In this document: piece by piece, positions 20,601 through 31,256 of the stretch
Position numbering within the stretch: position 1 is the stretch's first letter
Layout: every line of letters starts with the position of its first letter
Source: Paracamarosporium sp. OC-R06-R3
Lineage: Eukaryota > Ascomycota > Dothideomycetes > Pleosporales > Didymosphaeriaceae
Reading direction: 5' to 3'
Assembly (NCBI GenBank): GCA_019828545.1
Contig: JACVRA010000495.1
Location: 1 to 37,255 of the forward strand
DNA: 37,255 nucleotides
Program-made: the position numbers and the translations under genes
Notes under the pieces: model-generated
What the model was told of the DNA's origin: nothing
Database searches by the model: none
The model's input: only the letters and a program-made list of their open reading frames with translations

Positions 20601-23600
20601 TGCGCGTCATGACTGACCTCCCATCATATCCCTGGAATCACAGGACTAGGCACTGGCATGAGCCGCGATATAACCTGGGACTTCGTCAGAGAAGTCAACC
20701 TCCGCACGAGCTCCTGGGCTCTCTGGTGCCAGGAACAAACTCCGAAGCCCCGGTATGGCGACATATAGTACGTGCTAGTGAGTCACCTTGGGTCCAGGAT
20801 CACGTCGTCCAGTCCATGATGCTATATCCCGGCTGCGGATTCATCAGCTTGGCTATTGAGGCCGCCACACAACAGCTGACCCTCACTGAGGAGCATGAGG
20901 GCCGTGAAATATCCGGATACCAGGTGCGAGACATGAACGTAGAGCAGGCACTCATTATCCCGGATACAGATGCCGGAATAGAGATCCAAACAGCCCTCCG
21001 CCCTGTTAACGGCAGGAACATTGATTTGCAGGGCTGGAAGGAGTTCGAGATCCATTCTGTGACTTCAGAGAACAGATGGATCAGGCATGTACAAGGTCTT
21101 ATATTGGTGGATTTTGACGGCATTCGGACCGAAACTTCTGCTCCTGTCACAGAAATACCCCAAGGACGATCTATAAATGCTGTCGGGATGTGGAGCGTCC
21201 TAGGAAACCTTGGGCTCAAGTATGGTCCTATGTTCAGGAATCTAAGCGACATCCGTCAATCGAAGAAAGAACTCCGATCAACATGCACAATCACTGTGCC
21301 CGATACCTCCGTACAGTACAACCTACCTCAAGCGCACGTCATCCACCCTGCTACTTTTGACGCTGTCGCACAAGCTGCCTTCACCGCCCTTCCTGGTGTG
21401 GCCTTCCACCAAGATAGCCCGCGCGTATTCCAGTCAATTGAACGACTGTGGGTCTCAAGTAAAATCAGCCATGAAGCGGGCCACTCATTTCAATGCCACA
21501 CCGAGCTGCGTTATGCGAATCCGCAAGGCATTGAGGCGACAGTGCTGCTGGCGGATCAGGGTGCGCCTATGGTTGAGGTGCATGGGCTTCAGCTACGCTC
21601 TCTAGGTGGAAGCGTGGCGGAGTCTTCGCAAGAGAGACTTTGTGCGAAAATAGTATGGGAGCGCGATCTCGATCTTGATATTTCTTCAGACGCTTCCTTG
21701 TACACCGAATTTAGCGCAAACCTCCAGACAACCGAACTACTTCACCTCCTCGTTCATAAACGGCCTCATGCGCGGATTCTAGAGATTGGCACTCGCCAAA
21801 ACAGCACAATATCTAAGAGACTTGAAGCATTAGGCTCACTTGGCTCTTTGTATCACTGTACCGCTGAGTCAGCGGACGGACTTGAGCGTGTCAAGCAGGA
21901 TTTAGCAGCACAAAATGAAATCCTGAAGTTCGATACGCTCGATCCTTCGAAAGAGCCTTCCTCGCAGGGATTTGAGGTGGGAACCTATGATCTTGTTATC
22001 GTAAGCAATGCAATTCAACCGTCGTCGCAAGTCTTCAGCCACGCAAAAGCTCTCACCAAGCCAGGTGGTAAGCTTCTGATAGACCAGACGTTTGGCCTCA
22101 CGCCTGAAGTGAACGGTTTGAACGGTGACGGATCAGAAATATCCAATGGAGATGGTGGCTCGTGGGGACATCTTCTCAAGGAAGTGGGTTTCAGCGATAT
22201 TAGTGTTGGCGTATCCGAACAACAGACAAAAGCGATTGTAGCTACAGTGCCGCTAACCGAAGTGACGCGTGTAGCCCTTTCCGACGACATCGTTCTTGTC
22301 ACCAGTGACAAGGCATGCCAGCCCCCATCCAATTGGCTTGAGGCCCTGCGACACTTCATTTCCAAGTTGGATCCCGAGGTCTCTGCTTCCTTGCCGGATG
22401 TCCACGTCCTTGGATCTGGTTCCGCGGCCTCGCTTGCTGGAAAGATTTGCATCTTCCTGGGTGAAGTTGAACGACCTGTTCTTCGCGACATGGACGATGC
22501 AACCTTCGAAGCCGTCAAGACCATGGTGGCAACGTGCAAAGGCCTGCTCTGGTTAACTCGTGGCGGTTCAGTTGATTGCGAAAAGCCGGATTTTGGTCTT
22601 GTGGCAGGATTCCTTCGCGTGGCCAGAAGCGAATATCTCGGTCGATCGTATGTGACATTAGATCTTGACTCGTCTACATCTATGTGGTCGGAAGATAATG
22701 TTACCGCTGTCGGACGGATCGTAAAGTTTTGTTTCGGGAGCTCCTCGCTAAATGATTTCGAGTACGCCGTGCGAGATGGCGTCTTCAAGATACCCCGTGT
22801 TGTTGACGATGTGCCACGGAATCTCGCGGTATCACCCGCCAACGGCACGGCCACGTCATCGATCACAGTACGACCGATGAACCAAACAGGCCAGGTCTCG
22901 ACTTTGAAAATTGGTGTTCCTGGCCAGCTCGATACTCTTGCATTTACGGACGATCCTTCCCAGTTGCTCTCCGATGATTCTGACGAGTTGCCTCCCGAGA
23001 TGGTGGAGATCGAGCCGAAGAGCTACGGTATCAACACTCGCGATGTTATGGTCGCTGCTGGCCATCTGCATGATGATGTCATGGGACTCGAGTGCGCTGG
23101 AGTCATCCGCCGCTTAGGTACCGAAGCGAGCGCTCAAGGTCTTTCCGTTGGTGACGAAGTCATCAGCATCTTACCACAAGGACAGTTTGGAAGCATCACA
23201 CGCACATCATGGACAAACCTTACGCAGAAGCCTTCGTCGCTCAGTTTTGAAGAGGCCGCTTCACTCCCCGTGGCTTACTGTACTGCATATATCTGTCTTA
23301 CGACTGTTGCGCGCATTCAGCGGGATGAAGCGATTCTCATCCATGCAGCTGCAGGGGATGTGGGACAGGCTGCCGTTATGATAGCCCATCATCTGGGTGC
23401 CAAGGTCTTTGTCACAGTCGAGACACCCGAGCAACACGAGCTGATTACGTCCACATACAATGTCTCAGAACACCACATCTTCAGTGGTCGAAAGACCGAC
23501 TTCGTAGCAGGCGTACTCAGCGCTACTGGTGGACGTGGCGTCGATTATGTTTTGGACTCGCGATCTGAATCATCCACCCTACAAGAAAGTTTCGAAGTGC

Positions 23601-25106
23601 TGTCTCCTTTTGGCCATCTCGTCAATATTGGGGAGCGTGATTCGGCAGAGTATTTGCCATTGCGACCTTTTAGTCGCCAAACATCTTTTTCGACATTCTC
23701 ACTGCTTGCAATGGCTAAATACAACCCCCATCGGGTGCACTGCGCCATGGTCGAGGTTGCGCGGTTAGTCGGAGAGCAGAGACTTTCACTGGTCCGTCCG
23801 CTCACATCGTACTCCATCAAAGACGTATCGGACGCGTTCCGTCGTCTACAAAAAGATAGTTATACAGGCAAGACAGTACTTTCTGTGCCTACAGACGCCA
23901 TGGTCCCTAAGCGCCCGCAGTCGTCAACGCCGAGACTTTCTCCCGACGCCTCTTACCTTTTGGTAGGTGGTGTAGGCGGTATTGGTAGCTCCATTGCACG
24001 CTGGATGACTGATAACGGGGCTAAGAATATCATTGTCTTGTCTAGAAGTGCAGGAAAGAGCGAGCAAGCTACGGCACTCACTGAAGAACTGGGCCATCAG
24101 GGCTGTCGGGTCAAGGCTGTGAGCTGTGACGTCTCGAGCGAGAGTGGCCTCGCGGATGCTCTGCATCGATGTCAAAATGACGGTCTTCCATCAGTTCGTG
24201 GTGTTATTCAAGGAGCCATGGTTTTGAAGGTAAGTTGCCACATCTGCTAGCGTCAATTGAGCCTGGTTGTTGACAAATGCCCAGGACACACTTTTAGAGC
24301 GGATGTCGCTAGCCGACTACCAGATCGTCATCCACCCCAAAGTTCACGGTACCTGGAACTTACATACCCAGTTCGCGCAGAAAGATTCTTTGGATTTCTT
24401 TATTATGCTCTCTTCTGCCGTTGCCATTGCTGGCAATGCTACCCAGGCCAACTACGCCGCCGGTGGATCCTACCAAGATGCACTGGCTCGCTGGCGAGTG
24501 TCGCACGGTTTACCTAGCGTATCCATCGATCTTGGAGCTGTTAAGGGCATTGGTGTTGCAGAAAACTCTGGAGTTCTGGGTCACCTGCAAAGAGTCGGGT
24601 ACGCGCCCATCAACGAGGCGCAAGTCCTCTCGGTACTCGGAACAACTATTCTCCATCCTTATGACCCGCAAGTCGTGGTAGGACTAGACAGTCGGCCAGG
24701 ATCTCACTGGGACTCGAAGGGTGACTCCCAGCTCGGACGCGACATGCGGTTTGCGGCGTTGAAACCTCTTGAGACCAGCGACGCAACGGCGAATTCGAGC
24801 GAAAGTTCCAACTCGCTAGCCAGCAAACTTCGCACGGCCGAGTCCTTGGAAACTGCTACTGGTCACATTGGCGAAGCGATCGCAGAGAAGATCTCAGACA
24901 TCTTCATGCTACCATTAGACGATGTCAACTTGGCTCACAAGCCGTCACGCTATGGTATTGACTCCCTTGTCGCAGTTGAACTGCGGAACATGTTCACTCA
25001 GAAGGTGGCGGCTGCGGTGTCTATATTTGATATCATGCAGAGTGAATCGTTATCCGCGTTGGCAGGGGTTGCTGCCAGTAGAAGCGCGCACCTCGTTGCA
25101 ACATGA
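17627..25106 (+). CDS. highly reducing polyketide synthase, KS-AT-DH-(psi)CMeT-ER-KR-ACP
   Basis: Six exons (17627-17803, 17855-17941, 17997-18054, 18121-18454, 18508-24229, 24285-25106; 7200 nt, 2399 aa) with introns of 51, 55, 66, 53 and 55 nt. KS: DTGCSTT with Cys176, EAHGTGT with His311, [10 protein letters not shown] with His352. AT: SHSSGE with Ser648. DH: QDHVV with His984 and HPATFDA with Asp1170. [12 protein letters not shown] near 1831-1840 in a medium-chain reductase fold. KR: GGVGGIG at 2039-2045, SSAVAIAGN and NYAAGG near 2169-2187. ACP: GIDSLV with Ser2353. At about 1280-1415 a remnant of the C-methyltransferase keeps [14 protein letters not shown] and LTKPGGKLL, but the SAM-binding LEIGAGTG has become LEIGTRQN and the roughly 150 residues normally upstream are missing, so it is surely inactive. 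No thioesterase is present, which fits hand-off to the SAT of the NR-PKS. It should make a reduced, unmethylated acyl starter. ER looks intact. Confidence 0.95.
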
Positions 25107-25757
25107 AACAGGGGAACCGAGCCGACGAGATGTGCCGGTGCACTCGATTGAAATAGTAGGTACATTGCCGGGGCTGATATGGAGAGCTTCCAATGGTCTG
25201 ACTTTACTTCTGTACAGAGTATCTGTCTTGTAGAGTTGTCCTAAAACTTATGACTGTCGGGTAACCCCGCCATCAATCAACTCGATGCAAAAGTCAGGTT
25301 CTCCCGAGGTCAAGGCGAGCATTGCAAGGTCAAGTCTCCGCTAGCTCACTTACTGTATTATAGGCTAATAGACACTCGAAGATTCCCTGACAGGGGAACG
25401 GCAGTTACTTGCACACGATATCGCCTGATTTATCTTATAAGCCGTAGAAAGTGATGGAGCATTGTTGGTAACCTGGTATAAGTTCGATTACCAATTTCGC
25501 ATCCATTAGATAGATTCTCACGTTCAGTATAAGCTAGCGGCAAGAACATGGGCGCATTCCCTGAAGGCATTTCTCAACGCCTACATCAGAGCAGAGGAGC
25601 AGAGCCGCTGAGCCACGATACTGAGTCGGAGGATGTCCAGCTGGGGAGTCTACTTAACGTAATGCGAAACCGTCTTATTACTTCTCAAGACCAACTATTG
25701 GCTTGTGAGACGAATCGACCTCGCCCTCATAATTGACTAAGGAGACAGTCACTTTTC
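25107..25757. other. spacer downstream of the HR-PKS
   Basis: I see no supported gene. A 62-codon open frame at 25548-25736 (+) has no motif and no strong signal. This is where the intact polyketide locus gives way to decayed DNA. Confidence 0.45.
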
Positions 25758-26260
25758 CTTGTTACGACCGGATCTTCTCCCATTGCGACCCAGGTCTTTC
25801 GGTTACTGCTCGTTGATACTCAGGTATCCATCCTCATCCTCGTTACGACCAAGTTTGCCCTCTCTCTCCTCGTTACGACCCGGGTCACCCCGGTCCTCCA
25901 TATTGTGACCTGAGTCTCCTTCCTCTTCGTTACGATCCGGGTCGCCTTCCTTCAATGTGTCTATGGGGTTAGGGCGAAGCCGTAGTTTCCAAAGTGGGCG
26001 AGCTGCCCAAAGGCAGGTACATCGTTCGGTTCCCAGCCATCAAGCTCCATCTAGCCATAGAACCGCCGAACGTTCTCTGCCAAGCCGTAACGCAGAGAGT
26101 GGGTGAGATACCCGTACGTAGGTAGATCGTTCGAATTTCCACCATTAAGATATATACATGTAGACGTCGACCAGCTCCAAGTTGACACTTCATGAAAATA
26201 ATTCGATAGAGTTGGTCGTGCATTTACAGATCTGCCAGCTCTCATAGATTCATTGGTGGA
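25758..26260 (-). pseudogene. coding relic with 35-residue and 10-residue repeats
   Basis: Read on the minus strand from about 26260, the frame ATG-AGAGCTGGC (26245) encodes two related segments 35 residues apart, each with ND-x-P-x2-G-x-L-x-H-x3-YG-x-A. They are separated by a TAG stop at 26053-26051. After the second segment a one-base shift near 25966 leads into a frame of decapeptide repeats around G-[DRK]-x-GRNEE (30-bp units, see repeat). Another TAA interrupts near 25825. This periodic coding pattern is unlikely by chance, but I do not recognise the protein. Upstream in the same frame is another TAG near 26274. I read it as the decayed remains of a repeat-rich gene. Confidence 0.5.
25761..25958 (-). 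repeat. degenerate 30-bp minisatellite (decapeptide-coding)
   Basis: Plus-strand starts of the core [AG]TT[AG][CT]GAC[CT] occur at 25782, 25812, 25842, 25872 and 25902 at exactly 30-bp spacing, then 25929 at 27 bp, with a further copy at 25761. Because 30 is a multiple of three the repeat stays in frame on the minus strand and would encode acidic G-x-GRNEE-like decapeptides. Confidence 0.8.
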
Positions 26261-26630
26261 TGGTAAAGCCTAACCAGCTACCTTTCTAGACCTTGCAGGC
26301 AGATCTCGCTCTATGACGTTCAAATGGTTCCAAGGCCGCCCTCGCTGGGGACGGCGGTAAGACCCGGTTGTAGTGCCACCACCTCTTCCTCTTGTCAGCG
26401 TCGCTTCCAAGGCAATGATACCGGACTAAGCTATTACTGTGAACGTGCTGATACTGATGCCATTGCGGACGACGTGGTAGCGACTCTCGCCGAAGGCGTC
26501 AAGCGTGGGCCTATCTTCCTGCGACGCCTCGACGAAGATACCTTTTCCCATCTATTCGCTGTATTTTTCTCCGTCTGTCCTTGTCTCCCCTTATTCACTC
26601 CCGAGGTGGCGTCTTTGATTTGATCGAGGC

Positions 26631-29600
26631 GTGTTCCCAAGGTGTAATCATAGGTGTTGCGCACGTGCTTCCTCTCTCTCTGATACATCAGTGGAGTCAC
26701 TCATTGTTGAATTTGAGTATGGGCTCCCTCGAAACGCGGCCATGTGGACATTTATCCAGAGCCAAAGCGAGGTGCTTGTGAAGTGCATTTTGTCGTCGGC
26801 TGATTCGCTCTATGTAGGGCTCATACTAAACCTACAACGACTCGCTAAGAAAGAATAGCTGTTTGCTCGCCCATTGCTGTTTGTAGCCCAGGGCTTAGGC
26901 GGGTTGGTAGTGAAGCAGGTAAGGTCTCACACATGACTGCGTTTGAACCATACGCTGACAAGGGAGGCTCTCATAAACGTGTACGCGCCCTACCTTGCGT
27001 CGAACGAGCGGAGAGTTCGAGACGTCCACCAGGGCACCGTCTTCTTCAGTACACCGCATCCTAATTACTCGAGGCGCGAAGATTGGGTCAAGCTGAACCT
27101 CATTCTCAAGGTGGGCCTGAACTTTGACAAGTCCAGGATATTAGAGGCCCAGCTTGAGCGAACCATAGTCGCGAATATTTCAAATATTTTTGAGCAGCGG
27201 ATTACAGAGACTCCCGTACTCTCTATTTGCGAAACAAAAAAGACGAAGATCTCCACCGGTTTCTTCGACTCATCCAAGTTCGTTGTAAGCACCGATACCC
27301 TTATGATGGTTCTGGGACCATACTCATATTCATCTATTAGCTCGTGGATGAAAGCTCGCAGCAACAGGCGTTGTGTATGAAGAGATAATCGCGGTGGATC
27401 TTGATCATCACGACATTTTTTGCCAAGTCCCGAAAGACAAAATGTTCGCCCGGATCCGAGCCCTGTTAAAGAACGTATCGTCACGTAGAGTATCCCAATC
27501 AACACCCATGGGAAGTACTGGTATGCTGCCTTGTTCGTAACTCATATCAGGACATATTCTAACAGCTCGCTTATTATAGGGCCATAGGGCATGTCAATCA
27601 ACGACGAACTAGAGGATAGTTGCCAGCTTAGTGGTCAGTTGGTGGAGGGTAAGCAACACAGACACTTACGCCTTTGGAATGGAGAAACTGACTATTCTAC
27701 GCAGAACCAGACGAATTAGGGCCTGCTAGTAATGAAGCGGTAGTAAAATCGATAACAGATCGCTCCAGCTCCGAGTTGCCTACACTTGTTGACTTTGCTT
27801 CTCAAGAGAAGACCCTACGAGTCCCTCTACATCTACTGAAGCCTGCCGTTCAGAATCCCCATTTCTTCGGTCGAGAAGAGGTTCTTAGTTCCATCGATAA
27901 GAAGCTTCTTCCGCCTGGTAAAGACAAATCTACCCAGAGAGCCTTTGCATTATGCGGCTTAGGCGGTGTTGGAAAGACACAGGTGGCAATCCAATATGCC
28001 TTCTCGAGGCGGGACAAGTTCGACGCTGTATTTTGGATAGATTCGGACCAACCAAGCCAGCTTTCCGAGGGTTTCTCCATGATAGCAGCGCATCTCGGTC
28101 ACTCAGACAGTACCGATCAAGATCGCGTTGTGAGCAGAAATATCGTTCTGGAGTGGCTTTGCAATCCCAAGAAACGTGGTCCTGCCCATGTTCCTGGGTC
28201 AGATTCTGATGCAACCTGGCTGCTCATATTCAACAATGTGGATGATCTAGAGCACATCCGAGTCTTCTGGCCACAGTACAACTTAGGATCAATCTTGATC
28301 ACAAGTCGTGATCCACTGGCAAAAAGAAATCGTGATGGGCTGGACCTTGAGCCTTTCCAGCCGAGCGAGGCCGCAGAGCTGTTACGAAGGCTGTTGAAGC
28401 TTTCCGACACTGAAGAGAACGTCGATATATCTGTTAAGCTCTCCATTAAGCTAGGAGGTTTACCGCTTGCAATAACGCAAGTTGCAGCACTCATTGAGCG
28501 CCGGGATATGATATTGGACGAATTTCTCACCCATTTTGAAAGTCAGACATCCATCGCACGAGTGGCGAAGCATAAACCTGCGTCAGACACGCACGATCAT
28601 TACCAGCACTCTCTATTCACAGTCTAGGCTTTGGAAACCTTAACTCTTGGTGCTTTAGCCTTATTACAAGTCATGGCATTCTTAAGCCCAGATGTCGTTC
28701 AGGAGTCATTACTCCGAAGCCCTGGTCTCACTGGTCAACCGACAGGATTCCCTACTACAGAGGAAGACTTCATTGATGCGCGAACCGATCTCATCAAGGT
28801 GTCACTCATCCAAAGGCACAAAAGTGGCGGAGCTAGAAGGGGTGATTGTGAGCTGACACTCCATCGTCTCGTGCAAGACGTAGCACGAGCTCAAATAGAA
28901 GACGGCGAACAGGTATCGGTATTGAACTTCGCTATACGACTGCTCCTTTGTTCGTGGCCCGGCGAAGTCCTTCGTTTCGATCACGATTCCTCAAACTGGG
29001 AGATATCTGGAGGCCTCTTACCGCACATCCTCAAGATTCACATTACTTGCAAAGTACGAAGGCCACATGAGGGGTCCCTGCAGGCGGTTCAAGACTATGC
29101 CAAATTGCTTCTATTCACTGGGTGGTAAGTAATATTGAAGCTATACGAATACGTTGCTGACACTCACACAGGTACCTGCTCGAAAGGAGTGACTTCGAAA
29201 CCGCTAAGCCACTTTTCATCGATGTCCTCAACCTCTGCCAGCTAGAACCTGTCGCAATAATCAACATTCACGCAGATTTTTTATTTGTGCTTTCAGCTCT
29301 GTCCGCAGAAATGAACGAGAACATCGAAAGAACATGTATTATGCGAAGGAGCACTATAGTGCTCGACTTAAACTACGAGACGGCACTCAGTTGGCCGAGG
29401 ATCGGATGGCAATGGCATACGGAGAGCTATCCCATATCCAAATGATTGCTGGACAGCATGATGAGGCAATCCGAAATGCACAAATGGGGATTTGAATGAC
29501 TTGACAAAGCCCCTTATATCTGGCGGGCGACGACTGGCCGACTTTCGCTCACGCTCATCAATTTTTCTCTCTGGCTGATTTAGGAAGATATGAAGAAGCC

Positions 29601-30165
29601 CTAAAGCTCGTACATGCGACATTGAAGTATTGGAACTCTCGTTCGAGCTCGAAGCATGCTTTCGCGTAAGATTTTCGGATCTTTCACGCTCTAGTGCTAA
29701 CTTCTGCAGCCTGGGCATTACCTTCCGAGTCCTTGGCTACGTTAAAAAGAAGTAGGGTCATTTAGAGAAGAGCCGAGATGCATACCTGTCTACACTCAAG
29801 CATTTTAAGGAGTGCGTCAGTGAAAAGTCTCATTACACTAGCCAGTGCTGTAGAAATCTTGGGTTCTATCATCTCGATAAAGGGAATTACGAGACAGCCG
29901 GGTACGCACTTGGTTTTTGTCATCGTTTCAGGCTGCTTACTACATCCAGGACGTACTTTGAGCAGGCAAGCAGAGGTACAGGACCCATGAGTGCTACAAG
30001 ACTGAGCTAGCTTGGTCATTGTATGGACTGAGTCAGACACAAAGCGCCAATGGTGACGATTTTCGAGCGACCGAGAATCTTCGTGAAGCGAAGAGTATTC
30101 TACAACAACGTGGTCTTGCTGTCCCATCAGATGATCTTCTTACTTCTGAGTTCTTTGAGGAGTAG
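26631..30165 (+). pseudogene. decayed NLR/STAND gene: SERAC1-like hydrolase, NB-ARC, TPR
   Basis: The order is that of fungal NLR-type receptors. An alpha/beta-hydrolase-like N-domain shows AQGLGGLVVKQ joined over a 48-nt intron (26920-26967) to ALINVYAPYL, then VFFSTPHP and REDWVKLN, and after a probable intron (27295-27340) EEIIAVDLDHHDI. The NB-ARC (27776-28627) has Walker A GLGGVGKTQ, Walker B WLLIFNNVDD, ITSRDP and GGLPLA. TPR-like segments follow (RYEEALKLVHATLKYW among them) and the reading ends at 30163-30165. Breaks: TAG at 26856, a frameshift near 27355, TAG at 27585, TAG at 28625 where a Trp is expected (TV-W-AL), a frameshift near 29325, and a TGA just before a further shift near 29495. 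The hydrolase nucleophile position is Gly (QGLGG), not Ser. Intact relatives sense non-self and trigger cell death. The real start is not identifiable; 26631 is only where the frame opens. Confidence 0.8.
27776..28627 (+). pseudogene. best-preserved block of the NLR relic (NB-ARC ATPase)
   Basis: This 283-codon block is the only long uninterrupted part of the relic. It has a complete P-loop (GLGGVGKTQ, with Lys and Thr for nucleotide phosphate and Mg binding), a Walker B-like hydrophobic strand ending NVDD, an ITSRDP sensor motif and GGLPLAITQVAALIERR. It terminates at TAG 28625-28627, and the downstream reading (LETLTLGALALLQVMAFL) continues the NB-ARC winged-helix region in the same frame, so the stop is internal to the domain. 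Confidence 0.8.
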
Positions 30166-30192
30166 GTTGCACTGCCCGCAAGATAGATTTTG

Positions 30193-30420
30193 TTATCCAC
30201 TACTCCACGGGGTGGACCTGTTACCCCTATTCTTGATTCTCCATGGCATATAGTCCCAGAAGCAGATTACCAATGACACAATCATGACGCCGACAAAAAC
30301 GCATAGAGCAGCCGTGAGAGCCTCCTTCCAACCCCTAAACTCTACAAAGTTCATACCAAACGAGGACGTAACAAATGACAAAGGAAGAAAAAAATACGCT
30401 GATAACGTGAGACGCCCAAC
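30193..30420 (-). pseudogene. C-terminal fragment of a CorA-like magnesium transporter
   Basis: On the minus strand about 75 codons read FFLPLSFVTS then FGMN, the signature GMN loop of CorA-family channels. A second hydrophobic helix follows (ALTAALCVFVGVMIVSLVI), then a short basic tail and a TAA at 30195-30193. Only the last two membrane helices are present. Sequence further 5' is occupied by kinase-like coding on the opposite strand, so this is a truncated fragment rather than a gene. Confidence 0.65.
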
Positions 30421-30485
30421 TTCCTTGTGGCAAGGATGAAAAATGTTTTGCTGGTGATCGATCCGAATCCCAATGTCAGTCTAAA

Positions 30486-31256
30486 GAAATTTTAGACTAC
30501 CAGGACGACAGCTCCGTCGATCAGATCTACATTGAGTACTGCGACCGCGGCACACTCGCAGATCTTATCAAACGGTACCAAGTACTATCCATCCGGATCC
30601 CGGAGGCCTTCATTTGGCGGGTCTTCGAAAGTCTTGCGTGTGCAGTACGCCACTGCCACTACGGTCCGCCTCTAGACGCCACCTCCCTAGTATCGTCCCA
30701 AGGACCATCGTCACGCCAGGCTGACAACAAATTCAACCCTATCGACAGCAAAAACGCATGGGACGCGATTATCCACCGTGATATAATCCCCAGCAACATC
30801 CTCCTCACTTCAACTCACAACACTGATGCCTACTACCCACGCATCGTACTTAGCGACTTCGGTTGCGCGGTCACTGAATCTAACCTCAAGGCCTTAATCG
30901 ATCAGGATGCGTTGTACACGGTGCTACTACAAGACTAGGGTTTCCGCGATCCCTCAAATCCCGAAGCATTCTACAGGAGTAGCGACGTATACTAGATCGG
31001 TTTGTGTATCTGGTGCTTATGTTACTCTCTTTTACAGCCCGTGAGGTTCTTTCCAGGGAATAACGTGATGATGATGTAGCCCGGCGAACTAGACCAGGAC
31101 GTGTGGCCGTACACGCAAGAGCTGAACAGGGTGCTAAATATGTGTCTCGCTCTAGATCTCGAGAATTGGCCTTCGTCTGGTGAGCTTGGTGAGATTATCG
31201 CTGCTGCGAAAGAACGATTGGGGCAGACGGTGCCGAAGGTAATGTTTATTCCTTGA
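30486..31256 (+). pseudogene. protein-kinase relic interrupted by three amber codons
   Basis: One frame runs about 250 codons with kinase features in order: IYIEYCDRGTLADL (hinge), IPEAFIWRVFESLACAV (helix E), IIHRDIIPSNIL (catalytic loop, usually HRDLKPSN), IVLSDFGCAV (Mg-binding DFG), SDVY-x-IGLCIWCLCY (helix F) and ELNRVLNMCLALDLENWPS (helices H and I). It is broken only by TAG at 30936, 30993 and 31077; no frameshift is needed. The second TAG falls where relatives commonly have Gln in SDVYQ-[IL]-G. The N-lobe with the Gly-rich loop and Lys is missing; the relic begins at a point abutting the CorA fragment. The final TGA at 31254 may lie in an intron, since GGTAATG precedes it. Confidence 0.75.

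Noticed and set aside
22015..22866. 283-codon open frame on the minus strand inside the HR-PKS
   Set aside because: It is antisense to strongly supported PKS coding sequence (CMeT remnant to ER) and has no domain; a shadow of codon bias.
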